A DNA stretch of 64,000 bases from Golubevia sp. BC0850 (Eukaryota > Basidiomycota > Exobasidiomycetes > Golubeviales > Golubeviaceae), in NCBI GenBank assembly GCA_012976225.1, contig JAAVVG010000002.1:248001-312000 (forward strand), read 5' to 3'. Under the pieces are notes generated by a model, which was not told where the DNA came from, searched no databases, and was given only the letters and a program-made list of their open reading frames with translations. The translations under genes were made by a program, and so were the position numbers. Positions 44,686 to 53,995 of this stretch are shown one piece after another. Numbering within the stretch: the stretch's first letter is position 1; every line of letters begins with the position of its first letter.

Positions 44686-46542
44686 CTAGCCGACAAGAAC
44701 TTTTCCAGCGATGATCATTTTGGATTTGCAGCCGCATCCGCAACCGGTTTGTTCGAGAAAGACAAAGATCGCATCTCCATCCTTCATGCTGAAATCTGCC
44801 AACCCTCCATAATCTCCCATCCTCTTGCCCTCGAAGATCAGTCGAGAAGTCAAGGGTTCCAATCCGAACTTCTTCTCGACGACCTCCATTAATTTCCCAA
44901 CTCTAGTGGACGGGCTGACTCTGCAAAAGAAATCTTCTTCGGCTTGAAAGAATCTGAAGGAGATATCGAACTGCTTGCTCCCCTCAGATTCGACTTTTTC
45001 ATATTTCAGGTCAAGATATGTTTCCGCTCCTATCCTTTTTTCGAAGATTACGTCTTCGTCTGACAGTTCCTTTCCGCGAAGGTCAAGGATCAGAGAGCTC
45101 GGAAGAAGTTCGATCTGACCATGGATCCTGCTTTTGACTGGAGAGAAGAGGAGAGCAGCGAGTTCAGCACATGAGAGTCCGTTTTTGAAGCGTTTGCTTT
45201 GACTCACCCTTCTTGATCGTATCCGCGCAGTCGACTTCGATCTCCAGCTCCTTAGAGGTGACCGAGTCGAGTATCGTGATGTTGAACTTCTTCAAATATT
45301 GTAGATTCGTCTCTCAGCTCTTTAAGATTGAATTACAAGATCTGTTGCGAGACGGGAAATTTTCTTTTTGTTGTAAGACCAGAATTTTGTTTGCCACACG
45401 TGAAGGGAAGGAGAACAGGGGATTAGTGCTTAGTAAAACTGACAAATTAAGATCTGTTTTCAAAAGACTCACGAGCTTTCACCTTGCTCGAGAGTTTCAC
45501 ACGCTCAGAGAAATAGGAATCATCAGGTACATTGATGCGGAGGAGTATGTATTCTGGTGCTTTCTTGAGGTGTAAAGTGTCTCCATCTTTGAGTCCCGTT
45601 TCACCGAAGCGATCTCTTTCGTCCACATTGAGTTCGTCATGATTCAAGTGGTAGAAGATGGGATTGAGGGAAGGGTTCTGGATTTCGAGAATCTTAGTCT
45701 TGAATTTATTGAGATTGTCAGCTTGCGAGACTTGGAATTTCTTATTAGAAGGAGTATGACCATCCAAATGAGGAATAGACAGGTTGAGTTGCAAAATCTG
45801 GTGGTAGAAGCTAAGAGTGGCAGGTCCTTTGGCCCCCTGGCGAGTGAAGAGTCAAAGCTGGATTCGATGTGATATTGACGTTTTCGTAGACGAGAATGCC
45901 TTGTTCGACACCTGCGACACCTTGCTGCTAAAGCAGCATAAGCACTGTCGGATGGAGGAGGAGTCCAGTACTCAGTGTCAGTGGATACTGCGTGTCAACC
46001 AAACAAGGTGTAAATCTGGCTCCAAGACTTACCTTTTCCGATGTCAAAGAAGCGGTCAAGCTCCACCTTGAGCTCATGAGTGGTGATGTGGCCGGGGCCA
46101 AACTCCATTACCTTGACGAGAACCTCTTCGCTCTTTGCAAGGAGCTCAATTCGATCTCCTGTCTTCAGACCAATCTCTCCCGGAGCTTCATCTGGAAACA
46201 ACTATCCTTCTTGACAGTAGATGAGGAGGTCTTCGATCTCTTGCTCTAGCTCCATAGATTCGAAGACTGAAATCAATCAGGGGAAAGTTGGGATGTTAGT
46301 CATGAAGTGAAGGAGAAGGCGCTGACAGTAAAGCAGGGTGATAAATCAGTTGAAGGAGTTTCTTGAGTACTGTATATGAGGAGAAGAGGGAAAGAATGTG
46401 ACTCACCATCCCTCAACTTGACTTCGAGTCGGGTTTCGAAGATCAGAACAGAATCGTTTGGTAGCTTGACGCAAATCAAGATAGCACTTGGATCTACCTG
46501 TCCTTCCAAGTAAGAGGCGAAGTATTCCTCTGCAGTAGGCAT
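44686..46542 (-). pseudogene. Tandem ubiquitin-like domain protein, copy B (about six Ubl units, disrupted)
   Basis: Clear exons are 46407-46542, 46033-46266, 45473-45920, one ending at 45208, and 44686-45137. Unit 1: MPTAEEYFASYLEGQVDPSA then ILICVKLPNDSVLIFETRLE ... EIGLKTGDRIELL. Unit 2: VKVMEFGPGHITTHELKVEL ... QGILVYENVNITSNPALTLH ... PATLSFYHQ. Unit 3: LNLSIPHLDGHTPSNKKFQV ... GLKDGDTLHLKKA. Unit 4: YILLRINVPDDSYFSERVKL ... ENFPVSQQIL. Unit 5: KKFNITILDSVTSKELEIEV. Unit 6: FDISFRFFQAEEDFFCRVSP ... FSMKDGDAIFVFLEQ, then the Cys-rich tail TGCGCGCKSK and no Gly-Gly. TAG (46202-46204) and TAA (45333-45335) interrupt the frame. A one-base excess in a C5/G5 run (45833-45837) and a shift just before the KKFN unit change frame. 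Exons 1 and 6 are clean. Paralogue of the gene at 34441-36366. Confidence 0.7.
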
Positions 46543-47290
46543 TCTTGGGAGACGGCTCGGAAGCTATTGGTGTCTTTTGATGTGATGGACGAGAAGTCGA
46601 GAAGGGAAGATGAAGTTGGAACTTGGAAGCGAGAAAAATCACCCCCATTACCGCGATTACCCCCAGGATCAGGGAGAGAAAAAGTGCGAAGAAAGAAGAA
46701 ACTAGGTATTGCGAGAGATAAAACAGAACATGCGAAGAACAAATTGGGACAAAGGGCAAAAGGTAGCCAAAATGGAAAATTAAGGGAGGGAGATTGTCAA
46801 CGATGGCTATGAAAAGGGGAATTTTATGATGCTACATGAAAGATTGGGAGACCGGAAATAGGGAGAATAGAAGAGAAAATAGGTGAATAGGCAAGGACAA
46901 ATGGAAGAGAAAAGTAAGATTGAAAGAATGTGACTCTGCCTTGAAGCTGCAAATAGGAAAGGAGAAAAGAAAAAAAAGGGAAGAAAGTTGGATTCTTGAC
47001 CGGAAAGAAGAGCTGAAAGTTGATTTTGAGGAGTCGTGATTTGATGAGTACTTTGAAGTAGAGGGAACTCTATTGTTTGCGGATGAGAATTTGAAAAGGG
47101 ATTGTCCGAACGTCCAAAGTCGATGGAAATAGAGATTCATATCAAATGAGGGCGGAAAGATCTGAAAGAAACAAAGGCAAAAGAAGACAAAGAGGACCAA
47201 GTTAGTTCGCCTCGTCAGGCTGAGGAGAGTTCGTTCCTTCTGCTGGTCGCATTCAACACTCACGCATTGCATTCGAAAAAGATCATAGAA
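46543..47290. other. Intergenic 0.75 kb
   Basis: This is the upstream region of the second multi-Ubl gene and downstream region of the next minus-strand gene. It is GA-rich on the plus strand. No gene was seen. Confidence 0.5.
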
Positions 47291-50200
47291 TCATTTCCAA
47301 CCAGAAAATTTCTGAGTAGCGGAAGCAGGAACTGCTCTTGGGTCCAGAGAGACCAAAGGTTGAGGACCTCCAAAGTATGGATTTACTTGGCCCATGCTCA
47401 TCGAATTGCTCATTCCACCCATCATCTGACTTTGATGAGCTTGCTGTTGTCTAGCAGCTTGCCATTGCATCTGTTGAGCTTGATGAGCAATCATCTGAGA
47501 CTGTCTCACCGCTTGATCGTGTTGAGCTTGTTGCTGAGCTAGAAGTCCACCAAATTGCTGACTTTGACTGGGATTGAGCAGAGGCTGAGATGAAGATGGT
47601 GATCTATGAGGCTGTCTTGAGCTGACTCGCATGTTTCCATCTATTCCTTGTTGAACGCTGAAGGAATTCGGCATTGTGGAAGATCTATGAGGAAGAGGAA
47701 CTGACGGAGAAGCGATTAGAGGTGAACTTGGTCCGCTGTGAGGTTGGCTTGCTGCATCGATGGCTTGTCCGTTGAAAGAGGATCTTCTCCTGGTACTCTC
47801 TAGAGGTGGTGGAGAAAGCGTGTTGACTGGAGGAGATAGACTCATTGGATTTTGAGAAGGCGATCTTGCTGGTGGAGAAGCAGCGGGGTTTTGAGAAGGT
47901 AAATTTGAAGTTGACCCTCTTGAGACAGCTGCTCTGTTGCTGTAAAGCGAAGGAGAAGAACTCATACCTGGATGGAAACCTGAGTGTAAGTCTACCATGC
48001 TAGAGCTGTGATTGATCTTGGAGGACCTGCTGTTCGAGTGAGATTGGCGAAGATCGGGTCTAGAGGCTGAAGGACTGAGAGCAGAGGCGTTCCCAGCTCC
48101 ATAATTGTTTGAAGATAGAACAGCAGAGTGTTCAGTCTTTCCTCTCCTAGCTCTTGCTTCCGCCAAAACATGTCTGTTGTATTCCGCCATCTTCGCTTCT
48201 TCTCTTCTCCTCCTTTCAGCCAATTCGTATCGCTCTCGCTCGTTCTGAGAGTGCTGTTGAGCAGCTCTTAAAGCTTGAACCTCCGCTTCCAGAGCTGCTA
48301 CCCTTTCTCTCTCCTTTCGGTGAGAATGAAGAAGAGCCAAAGGTACTTCCTCTTCCTCCTCTGAGCTTTCGTCAGAACCTTGCAAGGCTGACTCTCCTCC
48401 CTCGTCTTCTTCTTTCACCGTGGTAGTGTCTCTACCACTGGCAGTTCTCCTGTTGACATTTGAAGGTCTGGTAGAAGATCTCTTCGGAGTAGATGAGGTT
48501 GGACCTGAGAAGCTGGGTAATGCTCCGACCGTGCTTGAGATTGAAGAGCTTCTGGAGAGTCCGCCTGTGTTTCCTTGGGGAGGAGATTGCTCATTTGAAC
48601 TGGTTCCCATCAAAGAAGCCATCGAAGCAGATCTATCCATGGCTTGCTTGACTGCAGGAGGCGGACCAGTTCTACTTGCAATCCAAGGAGGCGGGGCCTT
48701 GGTAGACTTCGTCCTGCCGATCTCTTCTCTAGCCGGTCTACCTGCATCTCTCTTCCTGAACTTGGTAGGCGGAGGGAAGTTTCCTCCTAACTTGGTCGGA
48801 GGAGCAATGTCAGCCAAAGCACAGATTCTAGCAGAGTAGGATAGAGGAGCAGGCTTGACGACCGAGCGACGACTTCCTTGTTGAGACAGTCTCTTTCCGA
48901 AGTTAGAAGAAGACTGAGAGATGACGTCTCCAGGGATGAAGTCGTTCTCTGAAGTGAATACAGAGCAGCGTTCCTGGAAAGAAGGTCTCTGAGTCCAAAG
49001 AGTCAACCCGTTTTGATCTCTCTTCAGGGTCTTCTCGTCGCTAGCCAAGGCCAGGGTATCGGATGAAGAGGAGCTTGGAAGTAGCGCAGGAGTAGAAGTG
49101 GTAGAGACCTTGGTTCCGATGACTGGAGAGACCGCCAAAGCCTCTGGAGAAACCATCCGCCTGTTAGCCAAACCAGCGAATACATCTTCGGGAGAGATCA
49201 ACTCGGAGCCATACTTGGTCTGGAACCAAGAGATCTCGACCTCTTGAGCCAACGGCAACCTTTCCTTCTTGAGTCTCTTCATTACTAGAGTTCTACTGAC
49301 AGCTACGCTCAGAGATCTAGAGAAAGATAGAGTTGAAGAGTGGGTCTGAAGAAGGTTGGAATCGTTGATGGATCTTGGGAAACGGATTTCAGAGGTCGAC
49401 ATGGCTGGAGTTGAAGGTGGTGACTTGAGACTGCTTACTTCAAGACCGCCAGCGGAGGGCTTGAAGACACTGGAAAGATGAGGATGGACCTTGAGTAGAG
49501 TGGCAGTGTAGAGTGAGCGTTTTCCGGGAGTTTCCAGTCCAACCTGAGGAGACGGAGGAGCAGCCTGAGAATCATCGTTCAATGAATGCCATGAGTCTTG
49601 AGTCGAGCCAGATGGAGATCTAGCCAGGAGCACAGCTTTGGCAGATGGCCACTGAGAAGGCGAAGAACCTCTTCTCAGAGGTGAAACTGGATCTGTGGAA
49701 GTGAGGTATTGTTTGGTCTTGACATTCGATGGACTTCTTGACCTGTCTTCATCCTCATCCTCTTCGTCGTCTTCTACTCCATAGTCATCTTCCGATTCAT
49801 CGTCTTCTTCCCGGCTTCCAAATAGCCCTTTCCGATGCTTTGGTCTAATCGTCTTGACTGCATTCTCTCTTTCCCTTCTTTCCCACTCTCTAGCTTCACT
49901 CTCTCTCATAGTCTTTGGAATCCCAGGAGAATTCCAACTTGAATTTGACATGCTTCTGAAGGATTGTTGAGATCGGGAAGCATTTGAAGTTGCGAAACTT
50001 GAGGAGAATCCACCGTAACCACTGGAAAAGCTGCTGCTTGTGTTGGCTGCAGTGACCTCTGAATCCGTGTCCCCAAAGCTCAGTACAGCTCTCAGGAAGT
50101 CCGAATCATCTACCACCATACTGTTCCTATCCTTAGTAGGAGTTGGAGTTCCTGAAGACAAGCCACGATTCTCAGCTCTACTGGTGACGAAAGGCAGAGA

Positions 50201-51637
50201 TTCGTTCCTCCTCGGCGGAGAAGCTGAACTTGGAGGTAGAGTTGGCATGAAGGAAGTGAAAGTTTTGCTTGGGTCGTAACCAAGAGATTGAGATGAAGAA
50301 GAAGGAGATAGAGTTGACGTTGGGCTTTGAGACAATTGATTAGACCCGCTCTGATTCGAATTTGACGAGATGGAGGAAGGGTTGCTCTGGTTCACTTTCT
50401 TTGGAACATAGGCGGAGTTGGAGAAACCCATATTCAGAGGGGGTAGTTGAGGCAGACCTCCTTCTCCGATTCCAGATTCCAGAGTCAAGGGACTCATCGT
50501 CGAAGCAGCCGCACGTTTGTTGAGAGCATCCAGAGGTAGAGCAGGGGTGGTCGGAGTTGAAGGCGGAGAGCTTTGAGAAGTTGCAGAGGAAGAAGTCGAA
50601 TGGGACCTAGAATTGAGAGCTTGAGGGGTTGACCTATTGAACAATCTTCTGCCAAAAACTTTGATTCCACTTGCACCATGACTGTTGCTCCTCTCCTTTT
50701 TGAATCCACCACTAATATTCCCATGTGCTTCCATGCTTCCGTTCCTGCTCCTATCTGACCTCTCACCATGAGAATCCTGAGTATTGCCATCCGAATAGAT
50801 AGCGCTTCCACCTGGACTTGAGGAGAAGGAAGTGGTACTAGCATTCCTAGAATTGTATCCGGATGAAGAGCCCGAATCCCCTCCATGCCCACTTGCTGAT
50901 GATGATCTTCTACCCAAGAAAGCGGGTTGAGGAGGCAGTAGCATGCTGTTATTGTTCTCGATCTCTATGTCTTGATAGATTGAAGACTCTGAAGGTTGTG
51001 GCCGGTACTTTGGTGAAGGGGGCGGGATGAGAGCGGAAGCAGGAGAAGTAGATAGCTGATTCCTACTCGAGCTCGGACTTGAAGTCAAAGTCGGAGTAGT
51101 TGGCTCTGAATTGATTGAAGATTGAGTTGAAGGCAAAGGAGGTACTGGAGGAGTTGCAGGATTAGAGGAGGAGGAGGCTTGATTCTTTCTCCTAAAGCTC
51201 AACCTGGAAAGAGACGGAGATTTCTTCAAAGTGTTTGAGCTTGATGACGGATTGAAGGAAGATGCTAGAGGAGATGTATTTGTTGGAGAAGTTGATGTGG
51301 GAGAAGGTACTGTAGAAGGAGATAGAGAAGAAGAAGGAATTGAAGAATAGGAAGATGAAGATGGTTGCTTGATGTTGGCTGGAGGTAGAAGTTTCCCCTT
51401 TCCTGAAACGGAAGCATTCCAATCTGATTGAGCTAGGGTGCTGTTGCTATTCTGATCAACTGAAGTCGCGGGCGAAGTGAAGGTTGACGTTGAAGGGGAT
51501 GACGTTGAAGGGTTACTAGCGGTCATGGCATCAGCTGAAGATGAGTGAGTGGAAGGGGATGATGTAGTTGCTGCAGGGCTATTAATTTTTGACCTTGACT
51601 TTGTAGCACTTCTTCCCAGTGATCCAAACACTGGCAT
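47291..51637 (-). CDS. Large Ser/Pro-rich protein with coiled coil and Gln-rich tail
   Basis: A single exon of 1448 residues from ATG 51635-51637 (MPVFGSLGRSATKSRSKINS). Most is disordered Ser/Thr/Pro sequence with many possible phosphorylation sites. A conserved-looking core near residues 770-870 reads LVMKRLKKERLPLAQEVEIS, WFQTKYGSELISPEDVFAGL and ANRRMVSPEALAVSPVIGTK, then LWTQRPSFQERCSVFTSEND. A coiled coil follows (ERVAALEAEVQALRAAQQHS, YELAERRRREEAKMAEYNRH), and the C-terminus is Gln/Met-rich (AQQMQWQAARQQQAHQSQMM) before PYFGGPQPLVSLDPRAVPAS. An acidic patch (EEDDESEDDYGVEDDEEDED) lies mid-protein. I do not recognise the family. A cortical or polarity scaffold, or a transcription cofactor, would fit the composition; neither is shown. 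Confidence 0.8.
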   Translation of the reverse strand: MPVFGSLGRSATKSRSKINSPAATTSSPSTHSSSADAMTASNPSTSSPSTSTFTSPATSVDQNSNSTLAQSDWNASVSGKGKLLPPANIKQPSSSSYSSIPSSSLSPSTVPSPTSTSPTNTSPLASSFNPSSSSNTLKKSPSLSRLSFRRKNQASSSSNPATPPVPPLPSTQSSINSEPTTPTLTSSPSSSRNQLSTSPASALIPPPSPKYRPQPSESSIYQDIEIENNNSMLLPPQPAFLGRRSSSASGHGGDSGSSSGYNSRNASTTSFSSSPGGSAIYSDGNTQDSHGERSDRSRNGSMEAHGNISGGFKKERSNSHGASGIKVFGRRLFNRSTPQALNSRSHSTSSSATSQSSPPSTPTTPALPLDALNKRAAASTMSPLTLESGIGEGGLPQLPPLNMGFSNSAYVPKKVNQSNPSSISSNSNQSGSNQLSQSPTSTLSPSSSSQSLGYDPSKTFTSFMPTLPPSSASPPRRNESLPFVTSRAENRGLSSGTPTPTKDRNSMVVDDSDFLRAVLSFGDTDSEVTAANTSSSFSSGYGGFSSSFATSNASRSQQSFRSMSNSSWNSPGIPKTMRESEAREWERRERENAVKTIRPKHRKGLFGSREEDDESEDDYGVEDDEEDEDEDRSRSPSNVKTKQYLTSTDPVSPLRRGSSPSQWPSAKAVLLARSPSGSTQDSWHSLNDDSQAAPPSPQVGLETPGKRSLYTATLLKVHPHLSSVFKPSAGGLEVSSLKSPPSTPAMSTSEIRFPRSINDSNLLQTHSSTLSFSRSLSVAVSRTLVMKRLKKERLPLAQEVEISWFQTKYGSELISPEDVFAGLANRRMVSPEALAVSPVIGTKVSTTSTPALLPSSSSSDTLALASDEKTLKRDQNGLTLWTQRPSFQERCSVFTSENDFIPGDVISQSSSNFGKRLSQQGSRRSVVKPAPLSYSARICALADIAPPTKLGGNFPPPTKFRKRDAGRPAREEIGRTKSTKAPPPWIASRTGPPPAVKQAMDRSASMASLMGTSSNEQSPPQGNTGGLSRSSSISSTVGALPSFSGPTSSTPKRSSTRPSNVNRRTASGRDTTTVKEEDEGGESALQGSDESSEEEEEVPLALLHSHRKERERVAALEAEVQALRAAQQHSQNERERYELAERRRREEAKMAEYNRHVLAEARARRGKTEHSAVLSSNNYGAGNASALSPSASRPDLRQSHSNSRSSKINHSSSMVDLHSGFHPGMSSSPSLYSNRAAVSRGSTSNLPSQNPAASPPARSPSQNPMSLSPPVNTLSPPPLESTRRRSSFNGQAIDAASQPHSGPSSPLIASPSVPLPHRSSTMPNSFSVQQGIDGNMRVSSRQPHRSPSSSQPLLNPSQSQQFGGLLAQQQAQHDQAVRQSQMIAHQAQQMQWQAARQQQAHQSQMMGGMSNSMSMGQVNPYFGGPQPLVSLDPRAVPASATQKFSGWK

Positions 51638-52298
51638 CTTGACTATTCAGAACTAATTTTGAGGAGTTGAGGTGAAATGGGTAGCAAGAAGGGAGGAATT
51701 CATTGCGAGTGAGATCAGCCAGTCGCTCTTTGCGAGGGATTTGAAATTCTACCCAAAGGTCCCTCACTCTCTCAACTTACCTCAAGCCTCAAGTTGATGT
51801 GATGCTGTGACTTGTGTATGTACTCTTCTGAAGAAGATCCTTCAAAAGTGAGGAGTTGGATTGAGCATTCTAGGGAGGATCACGGAGGTGGTGTCTCTCA
51901 GGCCCGCTTCCTCAAAAAGCGAATCTAAATGTCCCTCTCAAGTTTCCACAAGAAAAGAAAGATTTCATTGAGATATTGAGATCCGGACAAATTTCCCAAG
52001 CAAATAAACAATGGGGGACATCAGATTCAAAGGCAAAACGCAAAAGATTCAATTGAAAGTGAGGTTAAGGCGGGGATTTATTGTGTGCACCTTCGGCAAG
52101 GCAAGCCGTAAGGGCGCAGATCTTGACGCTTGACGAGATCTCATTTTCATGTTCACACAACACATCTTTTCAGAACTTCGAAGAATCGCATAGGAGAAAA
52201 AGTCCAGAGCCTCTCTATCTCTCCCAAGTTTATGTGGATCCATTTGATTTGACGAGAAGAGGTTACTCTTGGTCAGTCGAAAGCCCTTCCAACAACTT
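51638..52298. other. Intergenic 0.66 kb
   Basis: This is the promoter side of the 1448-residue gene and the 3' side of the RWD gene. Only short frames occur; nothing was recognised. Confidence 0.5.
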
Positions 52299-53838
52299 CT
52301 ATCCCGTTCTCAAACTGAAAGCATCCACGAATTCCTGTTCTGGTACTCCCATCGACCTAAACCTGAAGGTTTCATCAAAGAAATTAAGATAGGTTCCATG
52401 GTCAGCGCTAAATAAGACAGAAAGGGGGAGAGGTTAGAAGCAATCGAAGAGTTAACTCACCTTTCAACCAATTCTTTCACGCTCTCCACCTCCTCCAAAG
52501 AAGTCTTGAAGCTACCTTCATCCTGTTTCAAGCTCCCATCCTCCTTCAAGTAAGGTCTCATACCAGGGTGTCCCTTGGCTAAAGGGCAACTCTTCAAAGC
52601 TTCTCTGAACAATTGAGGCTTCACTAGGGTTTTGTAGCATTCGGAATTTGCCTCTAGGTTGTTGATTACGTTGATACCTTCTTTTGAGTACAGCCATCGA
52701 ACGTCTGATCGAAGGGACAGAGCTGCCCATTGCAAAGACTGCGAGGAGGGGAGGGTCGAGGCGGTTAGGTCAGGGATGAAGAGGTTTCACTCACAGCGAT
52801 ACTTACCTTGACTCTTCTGACCATCTCATCTACATCTGGAGCTGCACCTTCCCAGCAGAGAAATCCAGGATAGCTGAAGGAGAGAAGTGCGAGGTGAAGA
52901 ATGCGAGTGGGGGAGAACGAGTGAAGAGGTTTGGAGGGAACGGCAGTGGAAGAATCGGCCACAAGAGCTTGAAAGATGTCAGAATTGAAGCAAAAGATCT
53001 TTTGAGAACAGTGTCTTCGTACTCCTGCTCACCCTAATTTTGTGATACCCCAGAGGTCGAGTTCAGGAGTCCATGACGCAAAGTCCTTCCGTTTTGATGG
53101 GGCTTTCAGATGATCTGAGTAGAGAGGCAGGGAAGAGGGTTTAGAGGAATGAATAAGCAATGCCACGAATTCTTCAGATTGTGACTGCAGAATCTAGAAC
53201 GGGATATGCACGAGTCCAAAATATCACTCGCGCCATCAAAACCTTTTCTCCAATTCTGGCTTGTCCATCCTCTTCTTTCTGTTGAGGTTCAGCTTCTACG
53301 ATTTGCAACGGATGATCAGCTAGATGAGATTGCAAGGTCGAGAGAACGTCGAATATCCGATTGTCGAGACCTGCTGGCGAGGAAGAGAAGTTGGTCAGCC
53401 TTGAAGTTCCCTGATACATCAATCCGGCTTTTGATTCCAAGGTCTCTCGAACATTGCAGTTGACTAACCTTCATTTTTGCTCTCTTTCAGCCTTCTTCGC
53501 ATCACTTCATCGAGTGCAGAAAGCTGGTCCCTAGGGCAAGAGGTCCCACTCAACACGAGAGAAAAAGCTTCTTCCTTCTCTTCTACTCTCTCTTCCACTT
53601 CCTGACCGTAACTCTCTTCCAACTCTACGTGTAGCCAAACTTGAGGAGAAGGTTCGCTGGACAACCTGATTCCGAAAGAGAGATTGGAAGGTGACGAGTT
53701 CGTTGCGTCTCCTTCTTCTTCGTATCGTTTGAGAAGATCTTCCCATTCACTGTTCTCTGTTGATCTTCCTCTCCAGTTGAACTCCTCTTCAGATAGAGTT
53801 GCTCGGATGGTGAAAACCTCTCCAATTTGAGTTGCCAT
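52299..53838 (-). CDS. RWD and DUF1115 domain protein (RWDD2-like), six exons
   Basis: Exons 53469-53838, 53212-53370, 53033-53114, 52807-52873, 52461-52738 and 52299-52407 give 354 residues. The N-terminal third is an RWD-like fold: MATQIGEVFTIRATLSEEEF, SPQVWLHVELEESYGQ, then the helix DQLSALDEVMRRRLKESKNE. The C-terminal half matches the RWDD2/DUF1115 module: ARVIFWTHHLKAPSKRKDFA, SWTPELDLWGITKLGYPGFL, CWEGAAPDVDEMVRRVKSLQ, ending YLNFFDETFRFRSMGVPEQE. Joining exons 2 and 3 restores HHLKAPSKRK, the best-conserved motif of the family, which supports the GTGCAT donor used there. RWDD2 proteins are conserved in eukaryotes but poorly understood; RWD domains are protein-binding. The start codon is the only ATG fitting the frame. 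Confidence 0.88.
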
Positions 53839-53895
53839 TTCGGATGTGAGATGATGGTTGGACCTGGAGTGGAAAGGCGACTTGACCTTAAATCA

Positions 53896-53907
53896 CCCCC
53901 CCCCCCC
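53896..53907. repeat. Poly-C run of 12
   Basis: This run lies in the short divergent promoter between the RWD gene (-) and the polyol dehydrogenase (+), about 90 bp from the latter's ATG. It could influence nucleosomes or simply be unstable. Confidence 0.85.
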
Positions 53908-53995
53908 ACGCTTACACTCTTTTTGAAGTCGACTTCGCTTCAATCCTTTTTCCTTCCTTACCATCACCACCTATCTTGCGATTGAAACTTCCAGC

